A DNA stretch of 64,000 bases. Origin: Stentor coeruleus (Eukaryota > Ciliophora > Heterotrichea > Heterotrichida > Stentoridae). The number at the start of each line of letters is the position of its first letter. Positions within the stretch are counted from its first letter, which is position 1. The position numbers were made by a program, and so were the translations under genes. This document shows positions 51,350-59,514 of this stretch, piece after piece. A model generated the notes under the pieces. The model was not told the origin of the DNA. It searched no databases and worked only from the letters and a program-made list of their open reading frames with translations. The DNA is taken from assembly GCA_001970955.1 (NCBI GenBank), contig MPUH01000030.1, positions 62,001 to 126,000 of the forward strand, in the 5' to 3' direction.

Positions 51350-51829
51350 ATGGGCTGTGATTTTTCCATGACTACCAAGCAGGAATTTACAGATAAAATT
51401 TCAAATCTGCTTGCATTGGAAAAAAAAATTGAAAAGAAGCATAAGAAAGTTATTAAGCTAATTGATAAATTTAGGAATATCGCTTCGCCTGAGATTCAAA
51501 TCTGTGTTATACGTTCTGAACTTGTGTCACAATTAATCAAGTTACAAGATATGATGCAAGAAGTAAAAGAAATGAAAGATTTTAGTTCAAGTGATTGCTT
51601 AAGCATGAGTGGATCCTTTGAAGATGTAATAAAACGTTCACCAAAGCCAGCTAATATAATAATTCCAAGCGATAATCCCAAAAGAAGTAGTGCTTTTTCA
51701 CCTAATCTTAGGGAATCAGTAAAATCCATAAACAGACTTAACTCCCCTGAAAGCATCTTAGAAGACCCTGAAATCATGGCTTTAATTAGTAAAAACCGTG
51801 ACAAACTATTCAAAAAAGTAACTAAATAG
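51350..51829 (+). CDS. small lipid-anchored helical protein
   Basis: 159 residues, ATG at 51350. Begins MGCDFSMTTKQEFTDK: Gly2, Cys3 and Ser6 make an N-myristoylation plus palmitoylation site plausible. Residues 20-80 are helical (LLALEKKIEKKHKKVIKLID ... SQLIKLQDMMQEVKEMKD), followed by a Ser/Asn/Pro-rich tail with NPKRSSAFSPNLRESVKS. The stop is TAG and the 15 nt before it lack GT, so it is a true stop. No known domain. Confidence 0.78.
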   Translation: MGCDFSMTTKQEFTDKISNLLALEKKIEKKHKKVIKLIDKFRNIASPEIQICVIRSELVSQLIKLQDMMQEVKEMKDFSSSDCLSMSGSFEDVIKRSPKPANIIIPSDNPKRSSAFSPNLRESVKSINRLNSPESILEDPEIMALISKNRDKLFKKVTK

Positions 51830-52014
51830 AAATAATCAAACATAAACATATAAAAAATACACAAAAAGCCTATATTAAAATATAAAATTCAATATTTCAT
51901 ACCTCTAGCCATTAAATTTCTTTAGCCACCTCTTTTCCCTAAAATTTAAAAATCCAAACAATACTTCTGCTACTTAATATAATCTTTTTAATTTAGTAGA
52001 AAGAATATAGTAAA

Positions 52015-52641
52015 ATGGAAGAGGTTCTATTTAGGATCCTAATTGTAGGAGATTCTGGTGTAGGGAAATCTTGCATTTTACTAAGGTTTACTCAAGATAC
52101 ATTTGACAGTGATCACAACGTAACAATCGGTGTGGAATTTGCAACAAAAATTATGCAGATATTCAATAAGCAAATAAAATTACAAATCTGGGACACAGCT
52201 GGACAAGAAGGGTTTCGCAGTATAACAAGAAGTTTTTATAGAAGTGCTGATGGGGTAATTCTTGCATATAATCTTACTGAAAGATCAACATTTGACCATT
52301 GTGAATTTTGGCTACAGGAAATAAAGCAAAACTCGCCTGCTGATGTGGTTGTTTATTTGTTAGCTAATCAGAGTGATATGGTTAATGAGGGAAAACCTAG
52401 AGTTGTGACTTTTGCTGAAGGGAAAAGTTTTGCACAAAAAAATTGTTTGAGTGGATTTTCTGAGTGTTCAGCTAAGGCTGGAACTGGAGTGGGTGATGCA
52501 TTTTCTGAGTTTTGTAAAGTACTTTTTGATAAATGGAAGGAAAAAAGACCTTCAACTATTGAAGCACATATGATTCCTTCTCCACAAGCTAGTTTCGATT
52601 TGAAACCAAGGTCACCTAGGAAAAAGAAGAGATTTTGTTGA
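52015..52641 (+). CDS. Rab-family small GTPase
   Basis: 208 residues. P-loop GDSGVGKS, switch I HNVTIGVEFATK, G3 WDTAGQEGFRSITRSFYRS, and G5 SECSAKAG are present. The G4 motif is ANQSDM, again lacking the Lys of NKxD, like the paralog at 38070. C-terminus RKKKRFC with a single terminal Cys, so it would be mono-prenylated or a non-standard tail. It ends with TGA, showing that TGA is a stop in this genome. Similar in overall sequence to the other Rab of this window, so the two may be paralogs. Confidence 0.9.
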   Translation: MEEVLFRILIVGDSGVGKSCILLRFTQDTFDSDHNVTIGVEFATKIMQIFNKQIKLQIWDTAGQEGFRSITRSFYRSADGVILAYNLTERSTFDHCEFWLQEIKQNSPADVVVYLLANQSDMVNEGKPRVVTFAEGKSFAQKNCLSGFSECSAKAGTGVGDAFSEFCKVLFDKWKEKRPSTIEAHMIPSPQASFDLKPRSPRKKKRFC

Positions 52642-53519
52642 TTATTAAGTTATATGTCAATATAAAATTGAGGCTTGCTAGAATTAAGAGTTTTTTGCTA
52701 AATATTGTCATATCACTTTCGTATCTATACTTCTAAGTACTTTTTTTTATATGTAAAAATATTTTTTTACAAATTCAGATTCTAATAAAAATGCGTCGAG
52801 CTATTTAAGCAAGTGCAATTTTTCTTTCTCTAACTGAATATGCTCCAAAATCATATCATTTTCTCACTATTACAATATTTTATATTATTTCTCCTCTTTA
52901 ATCTAATAGTAATGATTTGAATGCAAATCATACTTACTTGGACTTTTAACTTTCTTTGATAAAATTTCTAATTTTATATTATTAGTCAATCAGTTTTGAG
53001 CAGAAGAGGGCTATCAACGATGATATTCCTAGGCATCAGATTGAGAATATTAAAAAAACAAAAAGTTATCATTACTGCAAATATCTTAGTGCTGAATCAA
53101 TAAGTGTTTATGAATACAACATTTCAAAGCAGCATTGCACAAAAGATGCTTTGATACATTTCACTATGCTAATAGCTCGTTAATTATTATTAGTTTATAA
53201 TTATTTTTGGAGTTAACTTTTGAAAATTTTGTTGAGGTTGGAAAGTTAATTAATTATTTTATTAACCAAGAGCATTAATATATAAGTGATATTTTATCTT
53301 TAAAAATAAAACTCATAGTATTGTTAGTCACTTTCCCCTTCAAACTTTTAAATACTTTACATTACCTAATATTTATAATAATTTACAATTCGTAAATAAA
53401 CCATTTAACTCATTTATTCTCTTATAAAAGGAATTTAGAAACAAACTTAAAACCTAAATTACCTCTTCCTACTTATGCTCAATTCTCCACAATTAAATTT
53501 CATTAACTCATTTAAATTA
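52642..53519. other. intergenic, one clean coding-like fragment
   Basis: 878 bp. A frame open from 52986 to 53183 (TAA) has no start but reads SISFEQKRAINDDIPRHQIE then KKTKSYHYCKYLSAESISVY then EYNISKQHC, like part of a protein. No intron joins it upstream (the TAG before it has no GT 15 nt earlier). It is probably a gene fragment. Confidence 0.45.
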
Positions 53520-54518
53520 TCAATTAGATACTCCATCAACAACCTTTATCGAAATCAATGTTCTCCCAACTTGTATCTCTAAATCCTCACTAATATCAAT
53601 ATTATCAGATATATAAGCCAATGTTCCAAACTTCGACTTGTTATCTTTAATAAAAAAATTTCCTGATGAATATGTTATCGAAGCATGAAATCTTGATATT
53701 GAAATGTCATTTATCCTAATGTCGGCTTGATGCCCCCTACCTATTTTCAAAGTTTCTTCTGAATTTAACTGCATTAAATATAATCCTCGAGACTGGCTCT
53801 TGTTTTTGTCCATTAATTCCAGTATAATATACGGTGAGTCTGAATCTTCAATTTCTGCTAAAATTGCATAAGGGCCTGTGCAGTTTATAGCTAAAGGAAA
53901 CTTTTGAAGGCAAATTTCACAGTCAATATTTTCCCATTTGCATCTTACTGATGCTTTTGATGTAGTCTTACTTATCTTGGAATTAATCCAAGCTTGTAAG
54001 CATGCAAGGTGGATGAATTTCATATTTCCAGTACAGTGACAAGGAGCTATTAAGGGGTTTTCATCAGTGTTATCTTCACTAATACACATACGACACACAC
54101 CCTCTTCAGCACAGATTATTGAATCTATAGAAATTGTCTCAGAGCATTTTGTTTTTATATGTGCTACTTGTAGTTCAATTCTTCCCAATTTAATTATTTC
54201 GTTTTTGTGCAACTCGTGTCCGGATCCTGTCGAATTCGTGACTTTCCATAACTTTTCTTCTTCGCCTGATTTTATGCTAAAACCCCTTGAATTTAGCTCG
54301 ATTTTGGCTATTATTTTGGACTCAGGCTGATCGTAACAGATTTCTTGGTTATGTTCTAGGAATTCAACTTTGCTGCCAATTCGAAGAATGCTGCAATCTT
54401 TCTTGGCTAGGTGCTGCTGCTCGCTGTAGTTGGAACTTTCGTAGTCGAAAAGGCTATTAGAAATTCGTAGCCAGGTTTTTGTACTGATTAAAATTCCCAA
54501 AGCTTTTTCAGGTATCAT
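53520..54518 (-). CDS. RING-CH (MARCH-type) protein with C-terminal FHA domain
   Basis: 332 residues. Residues about 140-205 hold a RING-CH zinc finger in the C4HC3 order (CRMCISEDN, then APCHCTGNMKFIHLACLQAW, then CEIC). Residues about 250-330 form an FHA domain: LKIGRGHQADIRINDISISRFHASI and NKSKFGTLAYI. The N-terminal 110 residues may be a second, divergent FHA-like region (ILRIGSKVEFL, NEIIKLGRIELQV). RING-CH proteins are ubiquitin ligases, and FHA domains bind phosphothreonine, so a phosphorylation-directed E3 is likely. There are no membrane helices, unlike animal MARCH proteins. Stop TGA. Confidence 0.87.
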   Translation of the reverse strand: MIPEKALGILISTKTWLRISNSLFDYESSNYSEQQHLAKKDCSILRIGSKVEFLEHNQEICYDQPESKIIAKIELNSRGFSIKSGEEEKLWKVTNSTGSGHELHKNEIIKLGRIELQVAHIKTKCSETISIDSIICAEEGVCRMCISEDNTDENPLIAPCHCTGNMKFIHLACLQAWINSKISKTTSKASVRCKWENIDCEICLQKFPLAINCTGPYAILAEIEDSDSPYIILELMDKNKSQSRGLYLMQLNSEETLKIGRGHQADIRINDISISRFHASITYSSGNFFIKDNKSKFGTLAYISDNIDISEDLEIQVGRTLISIKVVDGVSN

Positions 54519-55465
54519 ATTTAAATTTATATATATTGGAAATTTAGATATTTTTTTTTGATAATTATAGGTTTAAAATAAGATGGTTTTTAATTACTTA
54601 AGAGATTAGGATTAATTAGAAGAAGTTATTGAAATTGGAGATTAAAACATTTTTATTGGATATTTGTAGAAATTTAAGTTTCAATTTTTTAGATTCTTCC
54701 TTTCTTGCGGTAAGATGATGTATCATACCTTATCTTACCCTAAAATATATGCGAAATTTATCAATATGATATTTGAGTTGGCATCTTTTCCTAGCACATA
54801 AATCATATTTTTACAGTTTCATATAGCCTAATACTTGAATGATTTTATCATGACTAAAAATGAATTTGACTATTATCAGAATTCACAGTATTTTTTGTTA
54901 CTTTTTAAAGTTTTATCATTTATTAATGCTTCTTTGTTTATTGCCATACTTTAGCATGATTGCTGATACTAAATAAATAATTATTTTATTAATAAGTGAT
55001 AATTGAATGTATTTAGTTAGCTTTTTATTCATTTTATAGAACTTTGTGTAAATGATCCAAAGTAAATAAAGGATTATATAATGATTTAAATTATTTGCAT
55101 CTCAAATCAGGAGAGATATCTATCTAGGAAGAAATTAATTCAAAGAAATTTTTAAAATGCAATTATGAGCCTAGTGACTAAATAAAAAATATTTGCAGAG
55201 GTATTACAATAAAATTTTGTAGATAACTTTTGTCTTTTCTTTTTAGATTTTTGATTTATTACAAATATTTAGTTTTAAACACACTTGTGATATACTTATC
55301 ACTATAATTTTAAGTAATTTAAGAGCTCTTCATTTATGTCTAGGCATCAATCTCAACTCTCCTCTAAAAATCGCATCAATCATCCCCTACCAAATCTCAA
55401 TTCTACCCTAAAAATCTGATGTCTTTATAAAATCAAAAAAATACATACAAAAAATATTATTTATT
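54519..55465. other. intergenic with a hairpin
   Basis: 947 bp AT-rich spacer between two minus-strand genes. An 8-bp perfect stem (GGTAAGAT/ATCTTACC) with a 15-nt loop, itself palindromic, lies at 54709-54739. No gene recognised. Confidence 0.5.
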
Positions 55466-56314
55466 CTAATCAAACCTACTTGCATGCCTAAACACAAACA
55501 GTTCACCTGAACGATCTCTATTAAACTCAAACTCAAGGAACCTCATTGGATTACTGAAACACGGGAATGAGTTCATAAACTTAAGTATTCCACTATGCAT
55601 GGTCTCAATTACCCTAATTTCCACACTACAATCCCTCTCCCTCCTAACCTCTTCGATAATATTGCTCTGATCTAATGTATACAAACTAATCAAAAACGCT
55701 CCATAAGCTTGAGCATTGACTGAAAATCTCAACGAATCATAATACATCTGGATCAAATACAATATCGTAGTTGCAGTCCTTCTAACTTTTGCTCCAACTT
55801 TATACTTTTCACATAAGGAAATAGTCACATCATAGCATGTTACCATACCAAGTTGATCAGTCACAGTTTTGATAATATCATTTTCCATAGATACAAGCTC
55901 TTCTTCTCTTAAAGCTCTACAACTTATGTATCTATGTGCTGAGTCTATAGTAATATGTCTTGAATCATTGAATTTGGATGCTATCATCATACAGCAAACA
56001 CCTATCAAATGCATAGATTTACTTGTGAACTCTTTTTGGGTGATTTTTAAGAAGATGTCCATGATATTAACTGCTAGGAAGTAAGTTCTATGCTTGAGTC
56101 CGAAGGAAGTGATGATTTCAATCATCCACTCAGCCATTCTTGCCCTTAAGCTTGGGTGGATTGCGTGGTTTTCTAGTGGGTTTTCTAGGTATTCTTGCTT
56201 TTTATCAATAAGATGTTGAAGGATTATTTCATTTTGTTCTAAGGACTCGGATGGCAGCTCGGCAAATGGCTCTCTTTTCCTCGACTGAAGAATGCTTTCG
56301 ATCATGTCACTCAT
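55466..56314 (-). CDS. A/B-type cyclin
   Basis: 282 residues; the first ATG is at 56314-56312 (the frame above it begins with TTG). The cyclin box has the conserved opening HPSLRARMAEWMIEIITSFGL (MRAIL-like), FLAVNIMDIFL, LIGVCCMMIASKF and a second-box segment with EELVSMENDIIKTVTDQLGM. It has no recognisable D-box near the start. It would bind a CDK and drive a cell-cycle step, possibly mitosis, but ciliates have many paralogs so the stage is unknown. Stop TAG; not an intron end because GT is 14 nt away rather than 15. Confidence 0.88.
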   Translation of the reverse strand: MSDMIESILQSRKREPFAELPSESLEQNEIILQHLIDKKQEYLENPLENHAIHPSLRARMAEWMIEIITSFGLKHRTYFLAVNIMDIFLKITQKEFTSKSMHLIGVCCMMIASKFNDSRHITIDSAHRYISCRALREEELVSMENDIIKTVTDQLGMVTCYDVTISLCEKYKVGAKVRRTATTILYLIQMYYDSLRFSVNAQAYGAFLISLYTLDQSNIIEEVRRERDCSVEIRVIETMHSGILKFMNSFPCFSNPMRFLEFEFNRDRSGELFVFRHASRFD

Positions 56315-56985
56315 TATTAGATAAGATGCCAAAGATCGGGCTTATATCGACAAATATATCTTATAGTGGCATTAAAAGATATGAAGAGGTAGTAGAATGT
56401 GAAACTTGGTAAGGTAATTTGAAGGATGTGAATGGGTTTTAGGGTTAAAGAATGAAGATATGATGAATAATTGTATGGGGTTTTGGCTAAGGTATAAAGT
56501 ATAAAGTTGTGAGAAATTTTTAGTGTAACATTGATGAAAGGAGGTTGGATGATGAGATTTGGGATATAATTGAATGTGAGAAGCTGAATATATTTTGGTT
56601 TTGTGCTGATTTGCAAAGAGTTAAATTTATTTGAACATTTGGCTTCAGGGATTTAAAAAATTGATTTAATTGGGAAGAAGCGNGATTGATGAAAGGAGGT
56701 TGGATGATTAGATTTGGGATATAATTGAATGTGAGAAGCTGAATATATTTTGGTATTTGTGCTGATTTGCAAAAAGTTAAATTTATTTGAACATTTGGCT
56801 TCAGGGATTTAAAAAATTGATTTAATTGGGAAGAAGCGCAAAATATAAATTAATATATAGGATTGAAGTATAAGTTTAAGGTATTTTATATAAGTTATTT
56901 TTCACTAATCAAAGTTGTAGTTTGATTTTAAATGTAAGGCTGTATTTCTTCTTGAAGTTACTAAAGATACACTTCCATATTTACA
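56315..56985. other. intergenic with a duplicated segment around one N
   Basis: 671 bp. The 5' flank of the cyclin is nearly free of C on plus. 56530-56682 and 56685-56838 are two near-identical copies of about 153 nt separated by N. Confidence 0.75.
56530..56838. repeat. 153-nt near-identical duplication across a single N
   Basis: Copy 1 is 56530-56682 and copy 2 is 56685-56838, with N at 56683. They differ by about four positions (substitutions and one inserted base). Probably an unmerged overlap of two contig ends or two haplotypes rather than a biological repeat. Confidence 0.85.
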
Positions 56986-57531
56986 ATGTGGGGCTTCCTA
57001 ACAACTAATCCTCAGATCGAGGAAACAATGCAAAAAGAAAGGCAGCACAAATTCGAAAAACTAATAAAAAACGCGAAATCCTCAATCAAAACCTCTCGAC
57101 CACAATCACATCGAGTAATAAATAACTCAAAGAAAAAGCAAATAAAGGATGAAAGGGATATGCAAATATTCCAAGAAAATCAAATACTTCTAAAGAAAAT
57201 GGTGTTTATCGATTCAAAGCCCTCTGGAATAAACACTTTCAGAACAACTTCTGCTAAACTAAAAGGAAGATCAAATTCAAGGACTCAACAACAAATTAAA
57301 ATATTCCAAGAGAACCAGAGGCTATTAAGAAAGCTTCAGAGTACTAATTCACATTATTCAATAGCTAAATTGGAGGAGGAAAATCGTCAAAGACATTATA
57401 TGATGTTAAATATATGCAAAAAATCTAAAAGAGTTATGAGCAAGACAGATAGGCAGATTGGTGGGAATGATCTTATTGCTCAGATACTTAAAAGGAGAAA
57501 AGAGAGAATGAGAGAAAATCAAGAGTTCTAA
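56986..57531 (+). CDS. CFAP97/hemingway-like protein
   Basis: 181 residues, ATG at 56986 to TAA. Two copies of the phrase IFQENQ(I/R)LL(K/R)K occur (about residues 59-70 and 105-116), with Lys/Gln-rich helices and SHYSIAKLEEENRQRHY between. The motif ENQRLLRKL with basic flanks is what I recall of the CFAP97/hemingway family of cilium-assembly proteins. The evidence is a motif match only. No other domain is visible. Confidence 0.6.
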   Translation: MWGFLTTNPQIEETMQKERQHKFEKLIKNAKSSIKTSRPQSHRVINNSKKKQIKDERDMQIFQENQILLKKMVFIDSKPSGINTFRTTSAKLKGRSNSRTQQQIKIFQENQRLLRKLQSTNSHYSIAKLEEENRQRHYMMLNICKKSKRVMSKTDRQIGGNDLIAQILKRRKERMRENQEF

Positions 57532-57665
57532 TATTTCTAAGTGAATTTTTTTTTTAAGCATATGGACACTTTTAGGATAAAAATATATGATTTGCTTTGT
57601 AATACAAGAATTACTATGCTGCAACACTTTAATACTTATCAAGCTTTTATACCAAATCCAAACAG

Positions 57666-58379
57666 CTAATTATTTAAAAGCAATAATTTGATTAAACCAA
57701 GAACAATCACAATACTCAAAAGTGGTAGCAAAAAACTCTTCTTCGTATCTTCTATAACCTTTATTTCGACCACATTATTCTTAGCATTCCTATTATTCAT
57801 AGCAAGAAACTTATCTTCAATATCTTTAATCTCCCTTTCTCCTTCCATTTTCATCACAGCATTTTTTTCTACCAAACATTCTGTAATTTTCCCTCTAAAG
57901 ATATCAATACTTTTCTTTAACCCATCTTCTTCCTTAACATCAATCAAATACTGTGTCCTCAAATCCTCAGCATTTTTTTCAAAACTAATTTTCCTCTCAG
58001 CCAAAATCTCCAAAGTTTTTATTTTTGCATCAATCAAACTGCTCTGTGTCTCATAAACATCAACATATTCATGTATTTGCTCACTGATATTTCCCCCTTC
58101 TTCAAATTTTTTTATATATTCTTCAGCGAATGCACTTTTGACATTATTAATTTGCTCAAGTTTGATGATTTTCTCTTTAAGACTGTGTATGAAATGCTCA
58201 GCAGCACTAGTTTCGTAGTTATAGTTAATTTTTTCAAGTCTGGCTAAGTTCTTCTCTGAGGAGTTTTTGATAAACGTGAGTCTTCTAAGAGCACTTTCAA
58301 CTTTTGATGAGGGTTTAAAAGAGTTTGTGTCGATCCCTGGGGTTTTGAGTCTGGAGAACTGTATTCCGTGAGTATCCAT
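57666..58379 (-). CDS. tail-anchored coiled-coil protein
   Basis: 237 residues from ATG at 58379-58377 to TAG. Residues 30-195 are a Glu/Lys/Ile coiled coil with Leu heptads (LARLEKINYNYETSAAEHFI ... KTLEILAERKISFEKNAEDL). The last 25 residues (FLLPLLSIVIVLGLIKLLLLNN) form one hydrophobic helix with no downstream sequence, so it is a tail-anchored membrane protein. Its ATG is only 3 bp from the stop codon of the sphingomyelinase-like gene on the same strand. Function unknown; syntaxin-like topology is possible but no SNARE motif is seen. Confidence 0.82.
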   Translation of the reverse strand: MDTHGIQFSRLKTPGIDTNSFKPSSKVESALRRLTFIKNSSEKNLARLEKINYNYETSAAEHFIHSLKEKIIKLEQINNVKSAFAEEYIKKFEEGGNISEQIHEYVDVYETQSSLIDAKIKTLEILAERKISFEKNAEDLRTQYLIDVKEEDGLKKSIDIFRGKITECLVEKNAVMKMEGEREIKDIEDKFLAMNNRNAKNNVVEIKVIEDTKKSFLLPLLSIVIVLGLIKLLLLNN

Positions 58380-58382
58380 TTT

Positions 58383-59351
58383 TTAATTATTTAGAAATTT
58401 TAAAGATAATTGAACTCCTACATGGTCACTAATTTGCGTAAAAGGCATGCCAAATATATAAAATGGTTCTATTTTTGTGTCATCTAGGTTAATGGCGATG
58501 TTCTAATTATAGATTACTTTGTTGGGGATTAGGAAAATGTAGTCTAAGCATTCATTAGAAGTTGAGTATTCTTTTGCTGTTAGGATTGTTTCTATAGGCA
58601 AACCATTTTCATAAACTCTACCGTATGTCGCTAAGGATTTCCCATATTTGCTTCTGATTATATCTATTATATCGTTTGTCCCTTCAGAGGAAAAAATCCA
58701 TGTTAAATGGATATAATCGTCTTGACAAGGAGACTATGTAGGAAGTACTGAAAATTTTGGGGGTTTACGATTTTCAAGACCATCAATGTTGAAGTCCCCG
58801 GTTATTATTGTTGGATAGCTTGTGTTGAGAGTTTTAAGGTCTATGAAGTCTTTGTATTCTTTTATTTGTCTTCGTCGTAAAAGCCTGTATTTTAAAAATT
58901 CTTCATATTCAGGAGTGTTATAGGAGGCTTGTGTATGAGTAGTAAAAATATGCAGAAAAATATCATCTACTTTTATTTTAGCATAAACAACTCCCTTTGA
59001 ACTCAATCTATCTGCGCTTTTTCCTTCAGAAAAGGTTATACTATCATTTTCTACTATTGGGTATTTGCTAAGAATTAGCAATCCACTGTCTATTATATGC
59101 CCATAAAATGGATTTGGTCGAGGACTTTGGCAATGATATAAAAAACCTTTGTTTTTAGCTTGGTTAATTATTTGTTTTTTCCGAGAATTCAGTGTTGAAA
59201 AAACTTCTTGTAAACAGATTATATCATAGGAAGAAATGCATTGATCTATAAAAACATAAGTTCTTAGGTCTTTGTAATCAGAATCGTTAGTATGTATTCC
59301 TGGAGGTCTAAGGAATAAATTTAGTGTGAGTATTTTGATATCTGTTTCCAT
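58383..59351 (-). CDS. neutral-sphingomyelinase-like EEP phosphodiesterase, three exons
   Basis: Exons 59351-58749, 58733-58518 and 58502-58383 give 312 residues. Motifs in order: ILTLNLFLRPPG, IICLQEVFSTL (catalytic Glu), TTHTQAS, IITGDFNIDGL, then after the first intron CQDDYIHLTWIFSSEG, and ECLDYIFLIP before the second intron, then ISDHVGVQLSL at the end. The Asp-His of SDH and the Asp-Tyr of LDYIF are restored only by splicing both introns; the unspliced frame stops after GDFN. The Leu-Arg-Pro-Pro-Gly segment is typical of neutral sphingomyelinases, which cleave sphingomyelin to ceramide. A different substrate of the EEP superfamily is possible. Confidence 0.87.
58503..58517 (-). other. 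15-nt spliceosomal intron
   Basis: GTAATCTATAATTAG on the minus strand, phase 0, between LDYIFLIPNK and NIAINLDD. A is at position 10. Confidence 0.9.
58734..58748 (-). other. 15-nt spliceosomal intron
   Basis: GTACTTCCTACATAG on the minus strand, phase 0. Its TAG would otherwise end the enzyme before the catalytic SDH. A is at position 10. Confidence 0.9.
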
Positions 59352-59514
59352 TTATAACTAACTATTATACTCTTATCAGCATATATATAATTCTCATGAC
59401 AAAAAGAACTTAATGAATTATAATTACATTGGTGATGAATATTAAATTTAAAATAGAAAATTTTATAAGAAAATTAGTAATTTCATATTGCAAGAGTTTG
59501 ATAAAATAATTCAA

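Noticed and set aside
52623-52641. TGA read as Trp, as in Blepharisma
   Set aside because: A Rab ends in a Cys tail followed by TGA, and other genes also end in TGA; in-frame stops are explained by 15-nt introns.
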